Notes: a model not told the origin generated them from the letters alone. Counted from the stretch's first letter, positions 9,113 to 17,625 are shown. The stretch is 64,000 bases of DNA from Hyphomicrobium sp. NDB2Meth4 (GCF_900117445.1 NZ_FPEJ01000003.1:496001-560000); one strand, 5' to 3'. Numbers and translations: made by a program.

Positions 9113-9761
9113 CTACCATTTAATTGCGCCAATGTGGTCAGTTAAGACTCTAGCCCTTGACGCCGCATTCTTGTAGCTGTCCCTCAGGCATTGCTCCACT
9201 CTAATGCGCGCTTCTCCGGTAATGTCGGGATCGAATGTGAGCTTAAAATAGAATCGGGATTGCTCCACTTCCTCGTTGAACATAGAAAGGAATGCTCGAA
9301 CTTGCAGAAGCTGTGCCTGCAAATCGACGTTGAAAGACGAAATGTGCTCTAGGCTAGCTTCCAGTAGTGGCGCCGCATTGGTTTTCATTGATAGGCCCAC
9401 GTCCGGTGGCGCCGCTCCGTGTTGCGCGAGCGTCGAAATCTCCGTGTCAGACAGGGCCGACAGCTTGGCCATAATTTCGGGGAGCTTTGCGCTTTTTTGC
9501 GCGCCCTCGTATCTGGAAACTATGTGCTGAAACCACTCTAGGCGTGCTTTTGTTTATGGTTCCAAGCGAGGTATTCACCTGGTGTACAGTGATTGCCAGT
9601 CGATACCGAAGTTCCTCGAGCTCTGTGCGTAGCGCCGTTTTCAACTTCCGTCGAGCTTGGCCCTTCGTGATAAAATCAGCTATCATTGGGCTGATTGTGC
9701 CCAGCGCCCAACCCAATAGCAGAAAGCCGACTTTTTCTTGCCAGAGTTCTTCGGTGGCCAT
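9113..9761 (-). pseudogene. Frameshifted membrane-anchored hypothetical protein
   Basis: Two adjoining minus-strand frames together encode what was probably one protein of about 216 residues. The first part (start 9761) begins MATEELWQEKVGFLLLGWAL, a single membrane segment, and runs in-frame to about SLGTINKS. The second part continues in another frame as KARLEWFQHIVSRYEGAQKS and on through MAKLSALSDTEIS to the stop at 9113. Removing one A from the AAAA run (TTTT at 9548-9551 on the plus strand) joins them smoothly. It may be a true pseudogene, a sequencing error or a programmed shift. The region is visibly less GC-rich than its neighbours, which suggests transfer. Function unknown. Confidence 0.6.
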
Positions 9762-9859
9762 GAGAAGATTCCCTTAGAACAAAAATCATTTGAGCACGAA
9801 AATCCGTTAGCTTCTGTTTTCTGTCTCTATTGGCTCTTAGCTCTAGAGAGGTTTTACCG

Positions 9860-10057
9860 ATGGACAGCTTACCCCCACCCGCGCTTCAGGTCGTAGTCCT
9901 GCCGTCTGGGCATGTTATTCATCTGTCCCCACAGCAGATGACACTGCGGGAGTCCCTACGGAGGCAAATCTACCTTGATGCGATCCATTGGGTAGGGCGG
10001 ACACGGTGCTTCGCCTTAGGCCAGCCATCTGACGACGACGACAAGAACGGCCGCTAG
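9860..10057 (+). CDS. Hypothetical small protein (65 aa), doubtful
   Basis: A 65-codon frame starting MDSLPPPALQVVVLPSGHVI, with AGAGAGG about 8 bases before the ATG. A longer frame begins at 9830. It has no recognisable domain; the C-terminus ends in an Asp run. Its last 42 bases are antisense to the small minus-strand frame at 10016-10120, so at most one of the two may be real. It lies in the less GC-rich patch beside tRNA-Phe. Confidence 0.4.
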   Translation: MDSLPPPALQVVVLPSGHVIHLSPQQMTLRESLRRQIYLDAIHWVGRTRCFALGQPSDDDDKNGR

Positions 10058-10120
10058 CACGATGTGCCACCAGCGCAGATCATAGATTTCAAGAGAAAGC
10101 TTCTCGATCTTCAAACGCAC
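10016..10120 (-). CDS. Candidate 34-aa small membrane protein
   Basis: A short frame too small for usual gene callers. It starts with GTG at 10120, has GGAG about 9 bases upstream, and reads RLKIEKLSLEIYDLRWWH followed by a hydrophobic stretch IVLAAVLVVVVRWLA before a TAA. The layout, an amphipathic N-terminal helix plus a C-terminal membrane helix, is typical of small bitopic membrane proteins. Evidence is composition and ribosome binding site only. It overlaps the 3' end of the plus-strand 65-codon frame. Confidence 0.4.
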   Translation of the reverse strand: MRLKIEKLSLEIYDLRWWHIVLAAVLVVVVRWLA

Positions 10121-10436
10121 AGGGAGACGCTCCAGGCACAACACAATGGGCTGCGAGCAACTCGTGCCGCCCGCTTCTAGCTCCGATTGGCCGCGTCAGT
10201 CCTGTCTAGGTCTTCCCCAAGGCGATCCGTACACAGATTGCGCATTCCATATAGGCTCAACTATGGCTGCGTACGATTTTCTGCCCGCAATTTTGAAAAT
10301 TCACAGTAGGCGGGCTCCGCCTCTCACCCCTTGCTGCACGCGAGCGAGATAAACCTCTCGGCCACATACAGTCGCTCTCAACCTCGAACAGTTGAGCCTG
10401 CCACCGTCTAGAATACTGATGGTTATCGGAAGGAAG
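10121..10436. other. Gene-free stretch downstream of tRNA-Phe
   Basis: About 315 bases between the small frames and the 3' end of tRNA-Phe. It contains a perfect AT palindrome at 10289-10301 (AATTTT g AAAATT) and a GC hairpin at 10308-10322 (AGGCGG gct CCGCCT). A 68-codon plus-strand frame crosses it but lacks coding character. I see no repeat of the tRNA-Phe 3' end here. Confidence 0.4.
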
Positions 10437-10512
10437 TGGTGCCCAGGGGCGGAATTGAACCACCGACACCGTGATTTTCAGTCACGTGCTCTACCAACTG
10501 AGCTACCTGGGC
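10437..10512 (-). tRNA. tRNA-Phe (GAA)
   Basis: The minus strand folds into a full cloverleaf: acceptor GCCCAGG/CCTGGGC, D-arm GCTC...GAGC, anticodon stem CGTGA/TCACG around loop CTGAAAA giving anticodon GAA, T-arm with GGTTCAATTCC, and an encoded CCA end. The 5' end is at 10512. Confidence 0.97.
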
Positions 10513-10632
10513 AACGCTCCGAACGATGGACCATCAAGCCCAGAGCCCGGCCGTTATAGTGAGCGCTCTGCCGCCTGTCCAGCGCATAACGCAGCTCTTT
10601 CCAAAGCGACTTTCAGCCCGGGATTTCAAGGC

Positions 10633-10872
10633 CTAAGGCAGGTCGTCATCGCCCTCGGAGGCGCCCCCGCGCCCACCCGCCGCGGCTGCGTCCTCGCCAT
10701 CCTCGTCGGCATCGGCCGCCCCGCCCGCGATTGCATAGCCATCACCCAGCCAGCGCGCCAGATCGACGTCGCGGCAGCGCTTCGAGCAGAACGGGCGATA
10801 GGCCATGTCGGTGGGCTCGCCGCAGATCGGGCAGCGGCTATAGCCTTTCGGTTTGGGATCCTCACCCGCCAT
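10633..10872 (-). CDS. yacG: DNA gyrase inhibitor YacG (zinc-binding)
   Basis: A 79-residue protein with the YacG zinc knuckle: CPICG near residue 14 and FCSKRCRDVDLARWL near 28, four cysteines binding one Zn2+. E. coli YacG binds gyrase subunit B and inhibits its activity. The C-terminal half is an Asp/Glu/Gly/Ala-rich acidic tail, longer than the compact core. It follows maf on the same strand with 24 bases between them, the usual arrangement in Hyphomicrobiales, and precedes tRNA-Phe. Confidence 0.93.
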   Translation of the reverse strand: MAGEDPKPKGYSRCPICGEPTDMAYRPFCSKRCRDVDLARWLGDGYAIAGGAADADEDGEDAAAAGGRGGASEGDDDLP

Positions 10873-10896
10873 CGAAACGCATCACTCCACTTAGGG

Positions 10897-11640
10897 TCAG
10901 GTCGGGTCGAGTTCCGCCGCGCGCACCCATGCGAAATGGATCGGGAAGCCCTCGCCCGCCAGCATCGTCACAACCTCGGTCAGCGGCAGCCCGACGACGC
11001 TGGTGTAAGATCCGACGATCTTCTGCACGAACGAACCGGCCAGCCCCTGGATGGCATAGCCGCCCGCCTTGCCACGCCATTCGCGCGACGCGATGTAGGC
11101 TTCGATCTCCTCGCGCGACAGATGTTTGAAGCGCACGCGCGTGTCGACGATCTTGTGGCGCACGCGGTCATCCGGCGTGATCAGGCAGACGCTGGTCAGC
11201 ACGCGATGCGCGCGCCCCGACAGAAGCTGCAGGCAGTTGGCCGCCTCTTCGATGTTCGACGGCTTCATCAGGATGCGCCGCCCCACCGCCACCACGGTAT
11301 CCGCCGCCAGAACGTAGGCGGAGGCGATGTCCTTGTCGTTGGCGATCTGGTCGCGCGCCGTCTCCGCCTTGGCGCGGGCAATGCGTGCGGCATAGGCGCG
11401 AGGCATCTCGCCCCGGCGCGCCGATTCATCGATCGACGACGGCCGCAGCGCGTCCGGCTCCACCCCCACCTGTGCCAGCAGCATCAGCCGCCGCGGGCTG
11501 GCGCTGGCCAGCACCAGCGTCGGGCGCGCCGCATCGGCCGATTGTCCGGCGTTCTGCCGGGCCAGCTCCCGCCGCAGCGTCTCCCGCCGTGGCGTATCGG
11601 TCCGGTTAAGCGCGGTAAGGAAAGCGGCCTTGGCGATCAT
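10897..11640 (-). CDS. maf: Maf-family nucleotide pyrophosphatase
   Basis: A 247-residue Maf/HAM1-fold nucleoside triphosphate pyrophosphatase, thought to hydrolyse non-canonical or modified nucleotides (house-cleaning). The signature [14 protein letters not shown] is at about residues 42-55; [18 protein letters not shown] and [12 protein letters not shown] are the other family motifs. The first 40 residues form an Arg-rich extension not typical of the family. No ATG lies between it and the core, so the true start could be an internal GTG near the LVLASASP strand. It lies upstream of yacG. Confidence 0.92.
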   Translation of the reverse strand: MIAKAAFLTALNRTDTPRRETLRRELARQNAGQSADAARPTLVLASASPRRLMLLAQVGVEPDALRPSSIDESARRGEMPRAYAARIARAKAETARDQIANDKDIASAYVLAADTVVAVGRRILMKPSNIEEAANCLQLLSGRAHRVLTSVCLITPDDRVRHKIVDTRVRFKHLSREEIEAYIASREWRGKAGGYAIQGLAGSFVQKIVGSYTSVVGLPLTEVVTMLAGEGFPIHFAWVRAAELDPT

Positions 11641-11880
11641 CGCGACGTCACCTTGCGGATTAAGGCTGGAAAAGATGGGCTGTTACGATGGATACTGGCG
11701 GCAATGCCCGGCTCTGCCAAATGGGAGCCATGAACTGCATCTCAGTTGCTGACGCATTGCTACGGGACACTCTGACATTGCAAAGGCGGCGCCTGAAAAG
11801 CAAGTGGCCAATCCGCCGTTGCCAGAGGTCGCCCATTCCTGGATAAATCGCCCGGCGACGGGGCCACAAGGGCTTCTAAC

Positions 11881-12579
11881 ATGATTGCCAAGTCTGCGAT
11901 TGTCGAACTTCTCGGCCGCACGCCGCTTTTCGGCTCGCTGGACGAAGCAGAGCGTCGCACCATTGCCGACGAGATGCGCGAGGTCACGTTTGACCCCGGT
12001 CAGGTGATATTCGCCAGAGGCGACGCCGGCCGCGAAATTTACCTCGTCGTCTCCGGCCGCGTGCGCATCTCCGTGCTGACCGCGGAAGGCCGCGAACTCT
12101 CGTTCGCCCATGCCGAGCCCGGATCCATCTTCGGCGAGATCGCCATGCTGGATGGAGGGCCGCGCTCTGCCGACGCAACCGCCGTCGGCAAGGTGTCCGC
12201 GCTCAGCCTTTCCAAGCCGGCTTTCAAGCGCCTGATGGAAACGGAGCCGCCCGTCGCCGAAGCCGCCGTCAAGTTTCTGTGCGCGCGCATCCGCGACGCC
12301 GACCAGCAGCTGGAGGGCATCGCGCTCTACCCGATCGAAGGCCGTCTCGCGCGTTTCTTCCTCGCCGCCGCGCGAACCAAGGCACCCGACCTCGAAGAGG
12401 GCCGCGTCACCATCGATTTGCCCATGTCGCAAAGCGAGCTGGCGCTTCTCATTGGTGCAAGCCGGCCGAAGGTGAACACCGCATTATCCATGCTCGAACA
12501 GAGCGGCGCGCTCGAGCGCAACGGATCGCGCATTATCTGCGATCTTGAGGAACTGCAGGCGATAGCCGGCGCAGAATAG
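11881..12579 (+). CDS. Crp-type cyclic nucleotide-binding regulator
   Basis: A 232-residue Crp-family regulator. The nucleotide-binding domain (about residues 10-130) keeps the phosphate-binding cassette FGEIAMLDGGPRSADATA with the Glu and Arg-Ser that hold cAMP in E. coli Crp. The C-terminal winged helix (about 150-225) has the recognition segment QSELALLIGASRPKVNTALS. Two bases separate its stop from the adenylate cyclase gene, so the cyclase and its likely receptor are cotranscribed. The pair sits on the opposite strand to the housekeeping genes around it, between maf and the phosphatase gene. Confidence 0.92.
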   Translation: MIAKSAIVELLGRTPLFGSLDEAERRTIADEMREVTFDPGQVIFARGDAGREIYLVVSGRVRISVLTAEGRELSFAHAEPGSIFGEIAMLDGGPRSADATAVGKVSALSLSKPAFKRLMETEPPVAEAAVKFLCARIRDADQQLEGIALYPIEGRLARFFLAAARTKAPDLEEGRVTIDLPMSQSELALLIGASRPKVNTALSMLEQSGALERNGSRIICDLEELQAIAGAE

Positions 12580-12581
12580 CA

Positions 12582-14021
12582 ATGACGCACCCATCGGATC
12601 GAGATCGGTCTGATCACCCATCGGGCTTCGCACGCCTGTGCGCCCGAATGGGAGCCGTTTGCCGTTTGGCGTTGAGCGCGCTATTGGCGCTTCGCGCGTT
12701 TCTCGCGCGCCTGCTTCGCCCGCTTCTCGACAACGCATTCGTCAAGCAGCTACGCCTCTTCGGCCGCCGCCTCGCCGCCGCCGGCACCGCGGGCCATCCA
12801 CCGAACATCCGCCCGCGCCTCAAGATCCTAAACGTCATGTGCTACCTGATCGCGGCGACGACGCTGCTTTACGCGATCCAGCAGGCGCTGACCGATTACG
12901 ACCGCTTCGCGCCGATGGTGCACCTCAATCTGGCGATCGTCGCGCTCGTGCTTCTGGTGCCCTTCGCACATCGCATCAACGACATCGCTGGCGGCCTTCT
13001 GCTCGTCGCCGTCGAATATGCAGCTCTCATCGGTTTCGCCGCCTTTTTCAGCCGCGAAGGCGGCGGCCACCTGCAATATCTCATCGCCGCGGCCGCCGCG
13101 TTCGTCATCTTCGGCCTCGAGCGCATCTGGCTGGTCGCCGGCGTCATCATCCTCGCCGTCGTGCTGCATCTCTACGTCTGGTACGCGTTCCCCATCGCGG
13201 GCCCAGTCACCGCCGATCAGCAGGCGGTTATGGATTCCCTTTACACGCAGGGCGCCATCACCACGTTCGCGCTCATCGCCGCCTCGGTCTACTACGCCTT
13301 CAGTCTCGCCGAGCAGGCCAAGGCCGAGACCGACGCAGTGCTGCGCAACGTGCTGCCTGACTCCATCGTTGAGCGCCTCAAGGCAACTCCCAACGCCGTC
13401 ATCGCCGACTCCATCGACGATGCCTCGGTCATGTTCGCCGACATTTCCGGCTTCGTCGCCATCGCCCGCAGCCTCGGCGCACACGCCACCGTCGACATGC
13501 TCGGCCGCATCGTCTCCGAGTTCGACGCCCTCGCGGTCAATCACGGCGTCGAAAAGATCAAGACCATCGGCGATGCCTATATGGTCGTGGCGGGGCTTCC
13601 CGAGCCCGTCCCCGATCACGCCCCGCGTCTCGCCCGCATGGGTCTCGACATGCTGGCGACCGTCGAGCGCCTGCGCACCGAGAACGGCCTCCCCATCGCC
13701 CTGCGCATCGGCATGGCGTCCGGGCCGGTGATGGCCGGCGTTATCGGCACCAAGAAGTTCAGCTACGACGTCTGGGGTGACCCGGTAAATCTGGCGAGCC
13801 GCCTCGAAGGCCAGTCGATACCCGGCCGCATCCTCATCTGCCCGCAGTGCCGTTCGAAACTCGGCGAGGGCTTCATTTACGAAGCGCGCGAGGCAATCGA
13901 CATCAAGGGCATCGGCTCTCAGGAAGCCTGGTTCCTGGTCGGCGAACGCCGCCCGGATGATCCGCTATCGAGCCCGGTGTTCACACCGATGGGCCGCCGT
14001 CAAACCCGAACCGCTTCCTGA
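12582..14021 (+). CDS. Membrane-bound class III adenylate cyclase
   Basis: A 479-residue enzyme making cAMP from ATP. The N-terminal part has a basic cytoplasmic stretch and then about six membrane helices (residues about 85-250). The catalytic domain follows, with metal-binding ASVMFADISGFVAIA, EKIKTIGDAYMVVAG containing the adenine-specifying Lys, and SYDVWGDPVNLASRLE with the matching Asp and the transition-state Asn/Arg. All residues needed for an adenylate, not guanylate, cyclase are visible. It is coupled to the Crp-type gene upstream. Its last 41 bases overlap the end of the convergent phosphatase gene. Confidence 0.93.
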   Translation: MTHPSDRDRSDHPSGFARLCARMGAVCRLALSALLALRAFLARLLRPLLDNAFVKQLRLFGRRLAAAGTAGHPPNIRPRLKILNVMCYLIAATTLLYAIQQALTDYDRFAPMVHLNLAIVALVLLVPFAHRINDIAGGLLLVAVEYAALIGFAAFFSREGGGHLQYLIAAAAAFVIFGLERIWLVAGVIILAVVLHLYVWYAFPIAGPVTADQQAVMDSLYTQGAITTFALIAASVYYAFSLAEQAKAETDAVLRNVLPDSIVERLKATPNAVIADSIDDASVMFADISGFVAIARSLGAHATVDMLGRIVSEFDALAVNHGVEKIKTIGDAYMVVAGLPEPVPDHAPRLARMGLDMLATVERLRTENGLPIALRIGMASGPVMAGVIGTKKFSYDVWGDPVNLASRLEGQSIPGRILICPQCRSKLGEGFIYEAREAIDIKGIGSQEAWFLVGERRPDDPLSSPVFTPMGRRQTRTAS

Positions 14022-14502
14022 TGCGATCGAACAACTGATCGCGCACGCCGCGGTATTGCGCCAGCACCTGCTCGCGGCTGCCCTGATCAGCGGTCACCGT
14101 CGCATCGAGCGTAGGCCAGTATTCGACATCCACCGCCATCGTCCGCGTCAACTCCAGCGCCTGGTGATGCGCTTCCGGCGACAGCGTCACGATCAGATCG
14201 AACGAGGTGTCGTGCAGCTCCTTCAACGTATTGGGTGTATGCTTCGACACATCGATGCCGATCTCGTCCATCACCGCGGTCACGAACGGATCGGTCTCCC
14301 CTGCGCGCACGCCCGCCGAAGCCACATACGCTCTGTTGCCGGCGAGGTGACGCAGGATCGCCGCCGCCATCACCGAGCGGACGGCATTTTGCGTGCAGGC
14401 GAAGAGGACGGCGCCCGGTAGCTCACCCACAGGTGGCGGCGCACCGGCCGGCGGGGTCTCCCGCACCTCACCGCCCGAGACGCTCGCGACGTCGCGAGAC
14501 AT
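13981..14502 (-). CDS. Low-molecular-weight phosphatase family protein
   Basis: A 173-residue protein of the low-molecular-weight protein tyrosine phosphatase / ArsC-like fold. The P-loop CX5R reads FACTQNAVRSVMAAAILRH near residues 35-53. In place of a simple DP motif there is EYWPTLDATVT near 133. Arsenate reductase activity or protein phosphatase activity are both possible. The first 28 residues are Pro/Gly-rich and may be disordered. It follows UPF0262 with four bases between, which is the conserved hisD-UPF0262-phosphatase order of Hyphomicrobiales. Confidence 0.88.
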   Translation of the reverse strand: MSRDVASVSGGEVRETPPAGAPPPVGELPGAVLFACTQNAVRSVMAAAILRHLAGNRAYVASAGVRAGETDPFVTAVMDEIGIDVSKHTPNTLKELHDTSFDLIVTLSPEAHHQALELTRTMAVDVEYWPTLDATVTADQGSREQVLAQYRGVRDQLFDRIRKRFGFDGGPSV

Positions 14503-14506
14503 GGCG

Positions 14507-15004
14507 CTACCCCTTCCAGTGCAGCGCGCAGATCAGAGTGAAAAGGCGGCGAGCCGTGTCGAGATCGACCGTGATCTTCCCCGACAGACGCTCGAGCAGC
14601 GTGCGGCTGCCTTCGTCGTGCAGCCCGCGCCGGCCCATGTCGATGGCCTGGATGCGCGAGGGCGGCGACGTGCGGATCGCTTCGTAGTAGCTCTCGCAGA
14701 TCATGAAGTAGTCCTTCATGATGCGCTTCAGCGGCGTCAGCGACAGCATATGCGTGACGACCGGAGCATCCCCCTCATCGGTCACTTGCAGCACAAGCCG
14801 GTCCTCGGACAAGCCGAGGTTCAGCTTGTATGGCCCGTCCTCGCGACCGTCGATGGCAAACGAGTTGCCCTCCAGGATGTCGAAGATCGCCACCTCGCGC
14901 TCGTGCTCGATGTTCGAGTTCGAGGTAGCCGTCGATTTTTCGTCGAGCGTGATCGCGACGAGGCGAGACTTCGACATTTTAGCCGGGGCTTCGGCTTCAC
15001 TCAT
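14507..15004 (-). CDS. UPF0262 family protein
   Basis: A 165-residue member of UPF0262, a family of unknown function restricted, as far as I know, to alphaproteobacteria and typically encoded after hisD. Recognisable stretches are [34 protein letters not shown] and a [20 protein letters not shown] core. The ATG at 15004 lies three bases after the hisD stop, suggesting coupled translation; a second ATG eight codons in is possible. No catalytic motif is apparent. Confidence 0.92.
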   Translation of the reverse strand: MSEAEAPAKMSKSRLVAITLDEKSTATSNSNIEHEREVAIFDILEGNSFAIDGREDGPYKLNLGLSEDRLVLQVTDEGDAPVVTHMLSLTPLKRIMKDYFMICESYYEAIRTSPPSRIQAIDMGRRGLHDEGSRTLLERLSGKITVDLDTARRLFTLICALHWKG

Positions 15005-15007
15005 GAT

Positions 15008-16321
15008 CTAGGGACCAGGCGGCGTATTAAGGCGAATGTCGGCCGAAAGCCGGTGGGCTTCAAGTCCTTCTGCACGGGCGAGAGCCATGGCGGCAGGCGC
15101 CAGCGCAGCAAGCGACTTCGCGTCGAGCCTCAACAGCGAGGTGCGCTTCATGAAGTCGAGCACGCCGAGACCAGACGAGAACCGAGCCGTGCGCGAAGTC
15201 GGCAGCACGTGGTTGGACCCGGCGATATAGTCGCCGATCATCTCCGGCGTGCGCGATCCGAGGAAGATCGCACCCGCGTTGCGGATCTTGTTGCTCAGGT
15301 CTTCCGAGTTCTGCGTTGCGATTTCGAGATGCTCCGCCGCGATCCGGTCTGCCAGCGCGGGCGCTTCCGCCAGCGACGAAAGCTCGATGATGGCACCGTA
15401 CACATTCCAGCTCTCACCCGCGATGTTCCCGCGCGGCAATGTCTGCAACTGCCTTTGCACTGCCGCCTCGACAGCACGCCCGAACTCGGCGTCATCCGTC
15501 ATCAGGATCGATTGCGCTGCCGTATCGTGCTCGGCCTGCGCCAATAGATCAGCGGCAATCCATTCGGGATTGTTGTGTTTGTCGGCGATCACCAGCACTT
15601 CCGACGGGCCGGCGATGCTGTCGATACCGACCGTGCCGAATACCAGCCGCTTCGCAGCCGCCACGTAAGCATTGCCCGGCCCGACGATCTTCACCACCGG
15701 GGCAATCGTCTCAGTGCCGTAAGCGAGCGCGCCGACGGCCTGCGCACCACCCACACGATAGATTTCTTCGATGCCGGCAAGCTCCGCCGCTGCCAGCACG
15801 AGCGGGTTCAGCTCGCCGTTCGGCGATGGCACCACCATCACGATGCGCGGCACGCCAGCAACCTTCGCCGGGATGGCATTCATCAGCACGGAGCTGGGAT
15901 ACGAGGCAAGACCGCCCGGGACATAGAGCCCGACCGACTCCACCGCCGTCCAGCGCCAGCCGAGTTCGACGCCGATCGCATCGGTATAGCGCTCGTTGAT
16001 CGGCATCTGACGCTCGTGATGCTCGGCGATGCGATCCGCCGCCACCTGCAGCGCATCGAGCGTCTCCTGCGAGCACGCCGCGCGCGCCTGTTCCACCTCG
16101 GCCTTGCTGACACGCAGACCCATCTTGCCCAGATCCACGCGGTCGAACTTCTTCGACAGATCGATCAGGGCTTCATCGCCGCGCGCGCGCACATCGGCAA
16201 GAATGCCCGCTACGGCATCCCCGACATCCTGCGAGGCCTCGCGCTTCTCACCGAGAAACGCGGCAAATGCCGCCTCGAAGCCGGGATCGCGCGTTTGCAG
16301 CCGCTTGGGCATAGTCATCAT
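15008..16321 (-). CDS. hisD: Histidinol dehydrogenase
   Basis: A 437-residue enzyme catalysing the last two NAD-dependent steps of histidine synthesis, L-histidinol to L-histidine. Family signatures include GWRWTAVESVGLYVPGG, VGPGNAYVAAAKRLV, GPSEVLVIADKHNNPEWIAADLL, the zinc-ligand AEHDTAAQSIL, and GSNHVLPTSRTARFSSGL. Length and motif order match the family. I use the ATG at 16321; ATGs at 16318 and 16312 follow immediately. AAGGAGA lies 16 bases upstream, separated from the start by a small GC hairpin. It is in line with DUF2948 and UPF0262. Confidence 0.96.
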   Translation of the reverse strand: MMTMPKRLQTRDPGFEAAFAAFLGEKREASQDVGDAVAGILADVRARGDEALIDLSKKFDRVDLGKMGLRVSKAEVEQARAACSQETLDALQVAADRIAEHHERQMPINERYTDAIGVELGWRWTAVESVGLYVPGGLASYPSSVLMNAIPAKVAGVPRIVMVVPSPNGELNPLVLAAAELAGIEEIYRVGGAQAVGALAYGTETIAPVVKIVGPGNAYVAAAKRLVFGTVGIDSIAGPSEVLVIADKHNNPEWIAADLLAQAEHDTAAQSILMTDDAEFGRAVEAAVQRQLQTLPRGNIAGESWNVYGAIIELSSLAEAPALADRIAAEHLEIATQNSEDLSNKIRNAGAIFLGSRTPEMIGDYIAGSNHVLPTSRTARFSSGLGVLDFMKRTSLLRLDAKSLAALAPAAMALARAEGLEAHRLSADIRLNTPPGP

Positions 16322-16356
16322 CGGCCGCCAGCGGCCGTCTCCTTGAGAAATTCCAG

Positions 16357-16791
16357 TTATTCGTCGATGGCGTGTGCCGGCCTGCTGCTCGTTATCCACG
16401 CCGACCCTAAATCGCGCAGCTCGGACTCGATGCACTCCACCTCGAGCCGAACCGCCGCGCCGCCGGCAAAGTGCAGTATCACGGCGCCCGAGGGCTCATC
16501 GCCTGCTTCGAATGTCACCGCCAGGAGTGCTAGGGCATGGTCCTTCTGCTTGAGGTCGAAGCCTTGCACCCGCGCAGCCTTCACCCGCTCGAAGCGCAGT
16601 CCCGTCCGCCGGCGCTGGTTGACCCCGGCCTTGGCCGCGCCCTCCCAGTCGAAACGATTGGCAATCGCCGCAAACCGCATCTCCGACTTGATGAAAGCCA
16701 TATCGCCGACGCGCACCACCGCATCCTGCAAGTGGCAGGACAGGACCTTTAGGTCCTCCGGATCGAGGGCGATCAGCTTCAGATCTTCCAT
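16357..16791 (-). CDS. DUF2948 family protein
   Basis: A 144-residue protein beginning MEDLKLIALDPEDLKVLSCH, the characteristic DUF2948 start, with VGDMAFIKSEMRFAAIANRF and a C-terminal GAVILHFAGGAAVRLEVECIE. The family is of unknown function and lies between murA and hisD in many Hyphomicrobiales, as it does here. The frame runs upstream to 16950 but the added residues look non-coding and the ATG at 16791 matches the family start. The hisD start is 35 bases downstream. Confidence 0.92.
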   Translation of the reverse strand: MEDLKLIALDPEDLKVLSCHLQDAVVRVGDMAFIKSEMRFAAIANRFDWEGAAKAGVNQRRRTGLRFERVKAARVQGFDLKQKDHALALLAVTFEAGDEPSGAVILHFAGGAAVRLEVECIESELRDLGSAWITSSRPAHAIDE

Positions 16792-17007
16792 GTCGGTGTC
16801 CCTGGGGCCGCTGGTGAGCCTTTTTGGCCACGAACTTTCAAGGCGTTGATAGCGGCCGAGCCGCGGCCACGCAACCAGCCTGTCCGGGTAGAGGGAATGC
16901 CGCAGGGGCCACAGACGAGTTGCGCAGGCGCCCGACAGGCTAACAGACACGCCAAAACGGCCTTCAGGGGAGGGACAATGCGCCTGCCGCGCCTAGCCCG
17001 ATAGTGC

Positions 17008-17148
17008 TCAGCGCGTGGCTGCTCCGACTGAATCGATAGCCGCTGTGCGCAGAGAAAACTCGTACGCGCCGCGTGCAAAGGCCGCGATACCGATCGCACA
17101 GGCCAGCAATGCGGCCATCATGGCGACCTTGAGAATTTGCGTCTGCAT
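17008..17148 (-). CDS. Candidate small single-helix membrane protein
   Basis: A 46-residue frame beginning MQTQILKVAMMAALLACAIG, followed by IAAFARGAYEFSLRTAAID. One hydrophobic helix spans about residues 7-27. An ATG at 17169 would add seven residues (MITSEDI). There is no strong ribosome binding site, so evidence is mainly composition. It lies between DUF2948 and the small exported protein on the same strand. Confidence 0.45.
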   Translation of the reverse strand: MQTQILKVAMMAALLACAIGIAAFARGAYEFSLRTAAIDSVGAATR

Positions 17149-17364
17149 TATGTCTTCGCTCGTAATCATTTCGCCGTCCCGGCTTATGACTAGGGGAACG
17201 AAACACCGCCGGCCGTTCCGTCGGAAACAACCACGCGAATAAGCCCAAACCGGGGAGAAATAGCGGCAGCGCAAAAAGAACGAGCCCCGGTCGAAACCGA
17301 GGCTCGCCTTGCAAGCGCATGAGCGGGATGGAGCTGAGATGCCCGCAACGCGCCGACGGGATTG

Positions 17365-17625
17365 TCAGTAGCAGTACTGGCGCAGCGTCCAGCCCTTCAC
17401 GCGGCAGCGCTCGTTGCCGCTACCATCCGTGGTGCACACGCGGTTCGGCAGCCGCTGGTAGGAGCAGTAGTAGTTACCGGCCTGCCCCTCGTAGCCCTTC
17501 ATCGGCTGATTGAACTGGTAATCCTGCGAATAAAATTCCTTGCCGCCGCCCTTGGCGAAGACGACGGAAGTGCCGGCCCAGGTCAGGAGGGCCGTGACGA
17601 TTGCGGCAGTGAGAAAGATTTTCAT
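17365..17625 (-). CDS. Small exported Cys/Tyr-rich protein
   Basis: An 86-residue protein with a clear signal peptide (MKIFLTAAIVTALLTWAG, cleavage probably after VFA near residue 24) and a mature part of about 62 residues. It contains four cysteines (YYCSY, RVCTT, ERCRV, QYCY) that could form two disulfides, and it is rich in Tyr, Gln and Gly. GGAGTG lies 5 bases before the ATG. Similar small secreted proteins of unknown function occur in Hyphomicrobiales. It is probably periplasmic. Confidence 0.72.
   Translation of the reverse strand: MKIFLTAAIVTALLTWAGTSVVFAKGGGKEFYSQDYQFNQPMKGYEGQAGNYYCSYQRLPNRVCTTDGSGNERCRVKGWTLRQYCY

Noticed and set aside
10146-10352. 68-codon plus-strand frame downstream of tRNA-Phe
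   Set aside because: No ribosome binding site, many Cys/Pro, no hydrophobic or helical pattern; probably chance.
9065-10436. Integrated element at tRNA-Phe
   Set aside because: The patch is less GC-rich and adjoins the tRNA 3' end, but no integrase and no second copy of the tRNA end are visible, so an element cannot be claimed.
10471-11733. 420-codon plus-strand frame across tRNA-Phe, yacG and maf
   Set aside because: It runs antisense through a tRNA and two recognised genes and has Arg/His-rich composition.
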